DNA of 7,955 nucleotides from an uncultured Bacteroidales bacterium (lineage in GTDB: Bacteria; Bacteroidota; Bacteroidia; Bacteroidales; Bacteroidaceae): NCBI GenBank assembly GCA_937995875.1, contig CALKIW010000100.1, positions 1-7,955 of the forward strand. Reading direction: 5' to 3'. The position numbers and the translations under genes were made by a program. The notes beneath the pieces are model-generated. The model made no database searches and was not told the DNA's origin. It was given only the letters and a program-made list of their open reading frames with translations. Below are positions 1 to 6,047 of the stretch, piece by piece (within the stretch, counting starts at the first letter, position 1; each line of letters starts with the position of its first letter).

Positions 1-318
1 CACGACACATACGGGGAGAGTAGTGTATAGTCGTGTAAGTCGTTGCGCAGCAAAGGATATAGTTGCTTCATTATTCTGCATCGGAATTCACGACATTCCA
101 CGACATACGGGGAGAGTAGTGTATAGTTGTGTAAGTCGATGCATAAAAACAGAGGTAAGGAAAATATCTGTGTATAGTCGTGAGAAGTCGTGCCAGTCGA
201 TGCGCAGCAAAGGATATAGTTGCTTTATTATTCTGCATCGGAATTCACGACATTTCACGAACATACGGGGAGAGTAGTGTATAGTCGTGCCAGTCGTTGC
301 AGAAATATAAAGTCGTTG
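1..318. repeat. Non-coding segmental repeat A-B-A-linker-B-A
   Basis: Two modules alternate. Module A (40 nt, starting acatacggggagagtagtg) occurs at 7-46, 103-142 and 261-300 with only a few substitutions. Module B (60 nt, starting tgcgcagcaaaggatatag) occurs at 44-103 and 201-260 with two substitutions. The linker 143-200 contains a degenerate piece of A (tgtatagtcgtg at 171-182). Each A copy can form the same hairpin: CACGAC, a short junction, ATAC, a 12-nt loop, GTAT, a, GTCGTG. The arms are 1-12/25-35, 99-108/121-131 and 256-266/279-289. In the second copy the right arm is GTTGTG, which still pairs through a G-U wobble. The words agtcgtg, agtcgttg and agtcgatg recur throughout and stop near 318. 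An open frame crosses the region (23-277), but it only translates the repeats, so I do not call a gene. The first A copy touches the window edge, so the array may continue to the left. Confidence 0.85.
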
Positions 319-429
319 GTTAGTATGTAGCTGCGGATGCCTGTTTTTAACATATCATCCGATGCCGATGGTTTGTTTTGAAGTCTTGTTTCCTATGATT
401 TCTAATAAAGATTAAACGGGGAGGGGTAA

Positions 430-461
430 TTTGGGGCACATGCGGTGAACATCTATCTTTG
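430..461 (+). promoter_or_regulatory. Bacteroidetes-type promoter for the 536-1434 gene pair
   Basis: TTTG at 430-433 is followed after exactly 20 bases by TATCTTTG at 454-461. This matches the known Bacteroidetes primary sigma pattern (TTTG at -33, TAnnTTTG at -7) in sequence and spacing. Transcription would start near 467-470, giving a leader of about 65 nt before the ATG at 536. It is the best promoter match in the window. The assignment to the downstream gene pair is inferred from position. Confidence 0.65.
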
Positions 462-535
462 TCGTGCTGCTGCGTGAAGCAGTGGCCCAAGACTTCACAA
501 ATAACTTTATTAACCACAAAAACGAATAGAAAATT

Positions 536-970
536 ATGTTTAACTCATTAAGAAAAACACCCGATGCAATGTGCGGCTCACAAGCAGATGCCCAACATAC
601 TTTCGCAGCCTCGCAGGCATCGGCTTTTGCCTTGCGCCAACGGGTACTGAGCCGCATGAGCCACGACCTGCAATGGCTCATTGCCCAGCCGAAAGGCTCG
701 GTGAAATGGACGGGCACACAACGCGACCTTGTGGAAATGGCAAATCTGGTATGGATGCAGCGCACCATCGTAGACGAACGAGGATGCCCCTATTGCCGAC
801 GGGCGTTGGTGCGGCGTGCGTTTGCCGCAGTGGGACAGCCGGCACCCGTAAACATCGAACGGGTGGTGATGCGCATCAGGGAGCGCATCACAACGGAACT
901 GTCGATGTTTTCGAGGTATCGGGAATTGATCGACGAGCCTGACATCATCGGGCGATTTTGTGAACAGTAA
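536..970 (+). CDS. Conserved-looking protein of unknown function, RteC C-terminal-like
   Basis: This 144-residue soluble protein has no signal peptide or membrane segment. I do not recognise it as a named family from its full length. Residues 56-68 (VKWTGTQRDLVEM) followed by a helical stretch at 104-131 (PVNIERVVMRIRER to SRYREL) resemble the C-terminal part of RteC. RteC is the winged-helix regulator of conjugative transposon CTnDOT excision, and this region there has a similar W-x-(4-5)-L-(I/V)-E pattern and a final R-rich helix. That similarity is from memory and distant. A CPYC pair at 84-87 could bind metal or form a disulfide and is not something I know from RteC. The ATG at 536 follows an A-rich, SD-less leader, as is usual in Bacteroidetes. 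The gene ends 35 bp before the M15 peptidase on the same strand and probably shares its promoter at 430-461. It may be a DNA-binding regulator or a relic of a mobile element. The gene itself is likely real, but the function is a guess. Confidence 0.6.
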   Translation: MFNSLRKTPDAMCGSQADAQHTFAASQASAFALRQRVLSRMSHDLQWLIAQPKGSVKWTGTQRDLVEMANLVWMQRTIVDERGCPYCRRALVRRAFAAVGQPAPVNIERVVMRIRERITTELSMFSRYRELIDEPDIIGRFCEQ

Positions 971-1005
971 TTTTGTAATCAGCAGACAGACAGACAAACA
1001 ACATC

Positions 1006-1434
1006 ATGACACAACAAGAGAGACTACACCTATCGGAGCATTTCACGCTCTATGAAATGATGCGTTCGGGAACGGCCATCGAAAACAACATTCCCAACAT
1101 TCCTAATCTGCAACAGGAGCAGTCCCTGCGCCATTTGGCCATCGACATTCTCGAACCATTGCGCCGACAGTTCGGCCCTATCGTGGTTTCCAGCGGTTTC
1201 CGTTGTCAGAAACTCAATCGCATGGTGGGCGGGATGCCCGGCTCCCAACACACGCGTGGAGAGGCGGCCGATATTGTGGTGAACGACGTGGAACGCGGAC
1301 TGCGGATGTTTGCGTTCATCAAGGCCCGGCTCGACTTCGACCAACTCATCTGGGAACCTTTGGGAGCCGCTGTTCCGCGTTGGCTCCACGTGAGTTATAC
1401 GTTGAGGCGCAAAAACCGCAGGATGATACTGTGA
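1006..1434 (+). CDS. M15-family (Peptidase_M15_3-like) zinc D-Ala-D-Ala peptidase
   Basis: The 142-residue protein is a small peptidoglycan peptidase of the M15/VanX-like fold. It is predicted to cut D-Ala-containing peptide crosslinks. It starts with an N-terminal element (SEHFTLYEMMRSGTA, 10-24) typical of phage-like M15_3 proteins. The core follows: SSGFRCQKLNRMVGG (62-76), then SQHTRGEAADI (80-90) with zinc ligands H82 and D89, then E117 in LIWEP as the probable catalytic acid, and WLHVSY (126-131) with the third ligand H128. All expected catalytic residues are present and the length is normal for the stand-alone domain. No signal peptide is visible, so export would need a holin-like route, lysis or a non-classical path. 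That is typical of endolysins and of the orphan M15 genes scattered in Bacteroidetes genomes. It lies 35 bp behind the 536-970 gene, probably in one transcript, and ends before the hairpin at 1457. No holin, structural or integrase gene is in view, so phage origin is only suggested. Confidence 0.85.
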   Translation: MTQQERLHLSEHFTLYEMMRSGTAIENNIPNIPNLQQEQSLRHLAIDILEPLRRQFGPIVVSSGFRCQKLNRMVGGMPGSQHTRGEAADIVVNDVERGLRMFAFIKARLDFDQLIWEPLGAAVPRWLHVSYTLRRKNRRMIL

Positions 1435-1456
1435 GAAGCGGCTGAGGCACACATTT

Positions 1457-1507
1457 ACGATTACCTCCGGATGAGGATATGCTCACTCGGAGGTAATCGT
1501 ATGTTTT
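1457..1507 (+). terminator. Hairpin between convergent genes, likely terminator
   Basis: ACGATTACCTCCG (1457-1469) and CGGAGGTAATCGT (1488-1500) form a perfect 13-bp stem. The 18-nt apical region can fold further (tgag 1472-1475 with ctca 1482-1485). A short T run (TTTT, 1504-1507) follows on the plus strand. It sits 22 bp after the M15 peptidase stop and 18 bp from the msrAB stop on the opposite strand, so it could end transcription from both sides. The T tract is weak and nearly absent on the minus side, so efficiency is uncertain. Confidence 0.65.
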
Positions 1508-1518
1508 AGATGAGTCGT

Positions 1519-2628
1519 TTATTTTTTCCGAGCTTTCCGGGCAAACTCAAACAGAGATTTGGGCAGGTGACAATAGCCGTTGGGATTTTTCACGAGATAA
1601 TCTTGATGATATTCCTCAGCGGTATAGAAATTTTCGAGGGGTTTCACCTCCACCACGATGGGCTCGTCGAAATTCTTTTGTTGCTCTTCCATGATGCGTT
1701 TCACGGTGGGCAGATCGGCCTTGTCGGTGTAGTAGATGCCCGTTCGATACTGCGTGCCCCGGTCGTTGCCCTGCTGGTTGAGCAGTGTGGGGTCGATGGC
1801 CATGAAATACATTTCCAGCAGAAGGGCAAGGTCTGTTTTTGTCGGGTCATAGGTGATGTGTACGGTCTCGGCAGCCAATGTGTTGCCGGTGCATACCTCC
1901 TCATAGCTCGGATTAGTTTTGTTACCGTTGGCATACCCCACTTCGGTCCGTTCCACGCCCTCAATCTGTTTGAAATAATGCTCCGTTCCCCAGAAGCAAC
2001 CACCGGCCAGATAGATGTCTTTCAGCGTTTGCCGGCTGAGTAGTGGCAGATAGGCACCGTAGCCTTCGGCCTGCATTTGTTCTTGGGGCACAAAGCGGAG
2101 CGAGGCACTGTTGATGCAGTAGCGCAGTCCACCCTTGTCTTGGGGTCCATCTTCGAAGACGTGTCCCAAATGGCTCTTGCCCACCGCACTTCTCACTTCG
2201 GTGCGCACCATGCCATGCGAACGGTCGATATGCTCGTCGATGATGCCGTCGCTGATGGGTCGTGTGAATGCCGGCCACCCGCATCCGGAGTCGTATTTGT
2301 CGGTCGAGGCAAAGAGCGGTTGCCCCGTAGCAATGTCTACATAGATGCCGGGACGGAACTCCCGATCGTAGGCATTGGCAAACGGGCGCTCGGTGGCTCC
2401 GTGCTGGGTCACTTCAAACTGTTCGGGAGTGAGTTTTTGGCGAAGTTCCTCAGCTGAGGGCTTCACATATTGGTTGGTATCGTTTATTTCCATATTCATC
2501 ATATCCTTGTCGTTTATTTCCATGTTCATCGTGTTATTGTTTTTGGTTTGACTATTGACCTGACAGGCAAGCATCAGTACTGTTATTCCCATCAGCAACA
2601 GGTGCCGTATGTTGGTTTTTAGTGCCAT
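1519..2628 (-). CDS. msrAB: Peptide methionine sulfoxide reductase MsrB-MsrA fusion lipoprotein
   Basis: This 369-residue fusion enzyme reduces both diastereomers of methionine sulfoxide in proteins. The N-terminus (MALKTNIRHLLLMG to LMLAC) is a lipoprotein signal with C22 as the lipidated cysteine. The residues after C22 (QVNSQT) lack acidic residues of the kind associated with surface export, so a periplasm-facing location is likely. A low-complexity linker (about 30-53) follows. The MsrB domain (about 60-182) has GIYVDIATGQPLFAS, SGCGWPAF with C116 as probable resolving cysteine, and RYCINSASLRF with catalytic C171. It lacks the CxxC pairs of zinc-binding MsrB proteins, as in the Neisseria PilB type. 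The MsrA domain (about 204-360) has GGCFWG with catalytic C211 and NGYCH with C353 as probable recycling cysteine. All key residues are intact. It lies 202 bp downstream of nrdG on the same strand. I see no clear promoter in the repeat-rich gap. The reductant, usually a thioredoxin-like protein, is not encoded here. Confidence 0.95.
   Translation of the reverse strand: MALKTNIRHLLLMGITVLMLACQVNSQTKNNNTMNMEINDKDMMNMEINDTNQYVKPSAEELRQKLTPEQFEVTQHGATERPFANAYDREFRPGIYVDIATGQPLFASTDKYDSGCGWPAFTRPISDGIIDEHIDRSHGMVRTEVRSAVGKSHLGHVFEDGPQDKGGLRYCINSASLRFVPQEQMQAEGYGAYLPLLSRQTLKDIYLAGGCFWGTEHYFKQIEGVERTEVGYANGNKTNPSYEEVCTGNTLAAETVHITYDPTKTDLALLLEMYFMAIDPTLLNQQGNDRGTQYRTGIYYTDKADLPTVKRIMEEQQKNFDEPIVVEVKPLENFYTAEEYHQDYLVKNPNGYCHLPKSLFEFARKARKK
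2481..2540 (-). repeat. 30-bp tandem duplication inside msrAB linker
   Basis: Two adjacent 30-bp units (2481-2510 and 2511-2540) share 19 of their first 20 bases and 6 of the last 10. They are in frame and encode two successive 10-residue units containing MNMEIND. They lie just after the lipidated cysteine, in the flexible tether before the MsrB domain, so a length change there should be tolerated. Confidence 0.8.
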
Positions 2629-2690
2629 GTATTCAAGAGTTAAGAATATAAATAAATGAAGAATGAAGAGTTAAGAGTGAAGAATTAACA

Positions 2691-2864
2691 CCGCGCGAGC
2701 CTAATTATGAATTATGAATTACGACGAGTTGATGAGCTTGCGAATAATTGTGAATTATCACCTCCGCGCAGCAAAATTATGAATTATGAATTGTGAATTA
2801 TGAATTAAAAAGAATTACCACCGCGTTAGCCTAATTTTGAATTTTGAATTTTGAATTTTGAATT
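2691..2864. repeat. AATTNTG heptad arrays with CCGCG cores
   Basis: Runs of a 7-bp unit alternate with GC-rich cores. Array 1 is 2703-2720 (two AATTATG units plus AATT). A degenerate unit lies at 2746-2756. Array 2 is 2775-2806 (AATTATG, AATTATG, AATTGTG, AATTATG, AATT). Array 3 is 2833-2864 (four AATTTTG plus AATT). Three cores precede the arrays: ccgcgcgagcctaatt at 2691-2706, cctccgcgcagcaaaatt at 2761-2778 and ccgcgttagcctaatt at 2821-2836. The composite unit thus recurs about every 60-70 bp. On the left, degenerate purine-rich gaagaatgaagagttaag-type sequence continues towards msrAB. Most of the nrdG-msrAB gap is this material, and array 3 runs into the nrdG coding frame. Confidence 0.85.
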
Positions 2865-3337
2865 ACAACCCCCTTTTTTAGCGATGCCTGTACATCGATG
2901 ATGCGCTGGTTGCTGGACCCTCTGAAAACAAGGTTTTCATCGCGCAACTCCTGAACAAATGGCCCGTCGACGAGCACATCGAGCAGTTTGAGCAGTTCGC
3001 GTTGTTTCGGGTTTCGCATCAGCGTCTCGAATCTGAAGCCTGAAAAACACCAGATGGTCTTGTCCGTGCGCTCACGAATGGCGCGTGCCAGTTCGGCGAA
3101 GCCTTCGGGTTGGAACATAGGGTCTCCGCCCGAAAATGTGACGTTGGCAAACGGGTCGGCCTCAATCACTTTCATGATTTCTTCGGTTTCCATTTCATGA
3201 CCGTTGTTGATGTCCCACGAGATGGGATTGTGGCATCCCGGACAGGCGTTCGGGCATCCGGCACAATAGATGGCCGTGCGGAATCCCGGTCCGTCTACCA
3301 TAGTGTCTTCGATGATGGAAAGAATGCTGAGTGACAA
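2831..3337 (-). CDS. nrdG: Anaerobic ribonucleotide reductase activating protein (radical SAM)
   Basis: NrdG is the activase that uses a [4Fe-4S] cluster and S-adenosylmethionine to make the glycyl radical on NrdD. The 168-residue protein has the radical-SAM cysteine motif at C28-x3-C32-x2-C35 (CPNACPGC), an extra upstream C25, and the SAM-binding SGGDP at 69-73. The N-terminal LSIIEDTMVDGPGFRT is typical of Bacteroidetes NrdG. The start is TTG at 3335-3337. Going upstream, an in-frame TAA is reached without any ATG, and the first internal ATG (residue 13) would cut into the conserved N-terminus, so TTG is the best choice. The C-terminus after about residue 158 (VIQNSKFKIQN) and the TAG stop are read from the AATTTTG heptad array, not from family sequence. 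This explains a length slightly above the usual 150-160 residues. It lies 158 bp downstream of nrdD with a large hairpin between, and no promoter is evident, so cotranscription is likely. Confidence 0.93.
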   Translation of the reverse strand: MSLSILSIIEDTMVDGPGFRTAIYCAGCPNACPGCHNPISWDINNGHEMETEEIMKVIEADPFANVTFSGGDPMFQPEGFAELARAIRERTDKTIWCFSGFRFETLMRNPKQRELLKLLDVLVDGPFVQELRDENLVFRGSSNQRIIDVQASLKKGVVIQNSKFKIQN

Positions 3338-3419
3338 TTTTCTTGACCGATAAAGGGTTGTTAGTAATTAAGTTTACAAGGACAAAAGGAGTAGTCCGCG
3401 ATTCACATTCAACGACAAT

Positions 3420-3473
3420 GACTACCCTGACAATGATTTCTGCGTATCGCAGGAATCCATTGGCAGGGTAGTC
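3420..3473 (-). other. Long imperfect hairpin between nrdD and nrdG
   Basis: Left arm 3420-3444 and right arm 3448-3473 pair over about 24 positions, with one mismatch (a3430), one single-base bulge and one G-U pair, around a 3-nt loop (tat, 3445-3447). The outer ten pairs (gactaccctg with cagggtagtc) are perfect. It begins 23 bp after the nrdD stop. No T run follows on the minus strand, so it does not look like an intrinsic terminator. It may be a 3'-end stabiliser or processing site that sets different nrdD and nrdG levels, or a small mobile palindrome. The fold is seen directly; the role is inferred. Confidence 0.75.
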
Positions 3474-3495
3474 GGTCGTCATCTGTTGTCTGTGG

Positions 3496-5706
3496 TTACA
3501 GGTTGTGCTGCACCCTGTCGTTCAGCTCGGCGAGTTTTCCGTGATTCCAACGGTCTGTTGTTCCCACGAGGTAGCCCGTGATGCGCTGCAGGCGGTCGAT
3601 GTGATGACTGCCACATTTGGGACAGGCTTCCAGATTAGGCTCGGCGTTTTCATACCCGCAGTCCATACAGCGGTTACGGTTGTGGTTTACGGAGCCGTAG
3701 CCCATGTTCAGCTTGTCCATCATGTCCACCACGCCCATGATTGCTTCCGGGTTGTGGGTGGCATCGCCGTCGATTTCCACATAGAAAATGTGGCCGCCGC
3801 GCGTGAGGATGTGATAGGGAGCCTCCACTTCCGCCTTGTGGCGTGCGGAGCATTTGTAGTACACGGGCACATGGTTGGAGTTGGTGTAATAGTCGCGGTC
3901 GGTCACGCCCGGTATGATGCCGAATTCCTTGCGGTCTATCTTTGTGAAGCGTCCGCTCAATCCTTCGGCCGGTGTGGCCAGAATGGAATAGTTGTGCTGG
4001 TATTTCTCCGAGAAATCGTTGGCGCGGTCACGCATATAGGTCACGATTTTCAGTCCCAGTTCCTGCGATTCCTTACTTTCTCCGTGATGTTTGCCGGTGA
4101 GTGCCACGAGACATTCGGCCAGTCCGATAAAGCCGATGCCGAGTGTGCCCTGATTGATAACACTCTGAATGGTGTCGCTCTCGTTGAGGGTCTCGCAGCC
4201 CTTCCACAGTTTTGTCATGAGCAGTGGGAACTGCTTGGCGAACGCAGTCTTTTGGAACTGAAAGCGTTCGTCCAGTTGGCGTGCGGTGAGTTCGAGCATG
4301 TGATCCAGTTTGGCAAAGAAGATATTGATGCGGTCTTCCTGACTTTTCACGTTCATGCACTCTATGGCTATCTTCACGATGTTGATGGTGGTGAAACTCA
4401 GGTTTCCGCGTCCCACAGATGTCTTCTCCCCGAATCGGTTTTCAAACACGCGTGTGCGGCAACCCATCGTGGCAATCTCCCATTTGTATCGCTCCGGGTC
4501 GTTGGCGTTCCATTTCTCGTGCTGGTTGAAGGTAGCGTCGAGGTTGAGGAAGTTGGGGAAGAATCTTCTGGCCGTCACTTTGCAGGCATACTTGTATAAA
4601 TCGTAGTTGCGGTCTTCGGGCAGATAGTTCACGCCGCGTTTCTTCTTCCATATCTGAATGGGGAAGATGGCTGTCTCGCCGTTGCCCACGCCCTCATAGG
4701 TCGATTTCAGCAGTTCGCGCATCACGCAGCGTCCCTCTGCCGAGGTGTCCGTACCGTAGTTGATGGACGAGAACACCACCTGATTTCCACCTCTGGAGTG
4801 TATGGTGTTCATGTTGTGGATAAAGGCCTCCATAGCTTGGTGCACGCGGTTTACGGTCTTGTTGATGGCGTGCTGTTTCAGTCTTTCGTCTCCTTCGAGG
4901 TTTTCGAGGTCTTTTTCCAGATAGTCATCAATGTCGGCATGCTTCAGATGGTCCAGATTCTTGTTTACAAGTTTCTCCAGCGTCTTCACCTCTTCTATAT
5001 AGGAGGATCGAACGAAGGGTGCAAGATAGAAGTCGAACGCGGGAATGGCCTGTCCGCCGTGCATCTCGTTCTGGCAGGTTTCCAGAGAGATGCAGGCCAG
5101 CACGGCAGCCGTCTCTATGCGCTTGGCGGGGCGTGAGGAGCCGTGTCCGGCCACGAAACCATCGTTCAGAATGTGGTCTAAGGGATGCTGCACACAGGTC
5201 AGCGACTTGGTAGGATAGTAGTCCTTGTCGTGAATGTGTATCAAGTTGTGTTTCACGGCGTTGCGCACATCTTCAGACAGCAGGTAGTCGTCTACGAACG
5301 GTTTGGTGCTTTCCGAAGCAAATTTCATCATCATGCCGGCGGGCGTGTCAGCGTTCATGTTGGCGTTTTCGCGTGTCACGTCGTTTTTCCGGATATTCAC
5401 AATCTCCATGAACACGTCGCGTGTTTTTGCCTTTCGGGCAATGGAGCGCTGGTTGCGGTAAGCAATGTATTTCTGCGCCACGTCCTTGCGTGAGCTTTTC
5501 ATCAGTTCGATTTCTACGGCATCCTGAATGTCTTCCACCGTCATTTGTGTCTTGCCTTTGGTGGCAATATAGTCAGTGATTCTGACGATAAGTTGCTCGT
5601 CTTCGCCCTTTTCGGTGTGGAGCATGGCCTTGCGGATGGCGGCTTGGATCTTCTGGTCGTTAAACCCCACGATTCGTCCGTCGCGTTTGATGACAGTCTG
5701 TATCAT
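3496..5706 (-). CDS. nrdD: Anaerobic ribonucleoside-triphosphate reductase, class III
   Basis: NrdD converts ribonucleoside triphosphates to deoxy forms by glycyl-radical chemistry, in oxygen-free cytoplasm. The 736-residue protein begins with an ATP-cone allosteric domain (about 1-95, KRDGRIVGFNDQKIQAAIRKA onward), which senses ATP/dATP. The large alpha/beta-barrel domain follows. C171 (SLTCVQHPL) and C327 (EGRCVMREL) are conserved-looking cysteines in the region expected for the active site. The C-terminal zinc site is C680/C683 and C695/C698 (CMDC and CPKC). The glycyl-radical loop is RITGYLVGTTDRWNHGK (708-724), with G711 as the probable radical glycine. Length and all signature elements are normal. 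The ATG at 5704-5706 follows an AT-rich leader of about 60 nt from the promoter candidate at 5774-5806. The activase gene nrdG follows on the same strand. I looked for an NrdR box upstream and did not see a convincing one. Confidence 0.97.
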   Translation of the reverse strand: MIQTVIKRDGRIVGFNDQKIQAAIRKAMLHTEKGEDEQLIVRITDYIATKGKTQMTVEDIQDAVEIELMKSSRKDVAQKYIAYRNQRSIARKAKTRDVFMEIVNIRKNDVTRENANMNADTPAGMMMKFASESTKPFVDDYLLSEDVRNAVKHNLIHIHDKDYYPTKSLTCVQHPLDHILNDGFVAGHGSSRPAKRIETAAVLACISLETCQNEMHGGQAIPAFDFYLAPFVRSSYIEEVKTLEKLVNKNLDHLKHADIDDYLEKDLENLEGDERLKQHAINKTVNRVHQAMEAFIHNMNTIHSRGGNQVVFSSINYGTDTSAEGRCVMRELLKSTYEGVGNGETAIFPIQIWKKKRGVNYLPEDRNYDLYKYACKVTARRFFPNFLNLDATFNQHEKWNANDPERYKWEIATMGCRTRVFENRFGEKTSVGRGNLSFTTINIVKIAIECMNVKSQEDRINIFFAKLDHMLELTARQLDERFQFQKTAFAKQFPLLMTKLWKGCETLNESDTIQSVINQGTLGIGFIGLAECLVALTGKHHGESKESQELGLKIVTYMRDRANDFSEKYQHNYSILATPAEGLSGRFTKIDRKEFGIIPGVTDRDYYTNSNHVPVYYKCSARHKAEVEAPYHILTRGGHIFYVEIDGDATHNPEAIMGVVDMMDKLNMGYGSVNHNRNRCMDCGYENAEPNLEACPKCGSHHIDRLQRITGYLVGTTDRWNHGKLAELNDRVQHNL

Positions 5707-6047
5707 TTTATAGAGGAAATTTGTGTATAATAGATGTTATTTTCTTTGCAGTTGATTGCAAATGCAAAGATAACAAATATATTGATACGCTTATACTTTT
5801 GGACAACTTTTGTCGTGTTAATAAATGTCAAAGTATTTATTTACAACAAGTTACAAATCTAAAAAGAAAACTTTGTTTTATTTTCCAATTATATAATTAT
5901 CTTTTTTGTAAACTTTCGGCAGTGTTTTCAGTTCATAAATGTACAGAAAAGACAAGCTGCATCCGATGTTTTGAAATGTGGGTTTCCACTTGATGGTCAC
6001 GGGGTTATTCAGGCTGTCTTGAGGCTCGCGTTGTCATGAAAAGCGAA
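5707..6047. other. Intergenic region upstream of nrdD, no gene
   Basis: This 341-bp AT-rich spacer separates the nrdD start from the stop of the glycosyltransferase gene, both on the minus strand. It holds the probable nrdD promoter and leader. Several TAnnTTTG words occur on the minus strand (5765-5772, 5774-5781, 5854-5861), so more than one start site is possible. No clear terminator for the glycosyltransferase is visible in 5990-6047. A plus-strand open frame (5721-5993) starts inside the nrdD leader, has AT-driven composition and matches no family I know, so I do not call it. Confidence 0.6.
5774..5806 (-). promoter_or_regulatory. Probable nrdD promoter
   Basis: On the minus strand TTG (5806-5804) is followed after 22 bases by TATATTTG (5781-5774), a match to TAnnTTTG. 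A second TATCTTTG lies just downstream (5772-5765) but has no TTTG or TTG at a fitting distance. The predicted start is near 5765, about 60 nt before the nrdD ATG. The spacing is slightly longer than the usual 19-21. Confidence 0.45.

Noticed and set aside
23..277. 84-residue plus-strand open frame
   Set aside because: It is the translation of the A and B repeat modules; its internal protein repeats follow from the DNA repeats, and no family motif is present.
1..318. CRISPR array
   Set aside because: The repeats are 40 and 60 nt modules that recur together with few differences; there are no unique similar-length spacers, and no cas gene is near.
3505..4599. 364-residue open frame opposite nrdD
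   Set aside because: It is the antisense shadow of a certain nrdD gene, caused by codon bias; there is no domain, promoter or independent support.
5707..5830. NrdR box upstream of nrdD
   Set aside because: I looked for paired acaCTATATa-type palindromes and found only general AT-rich sequence.
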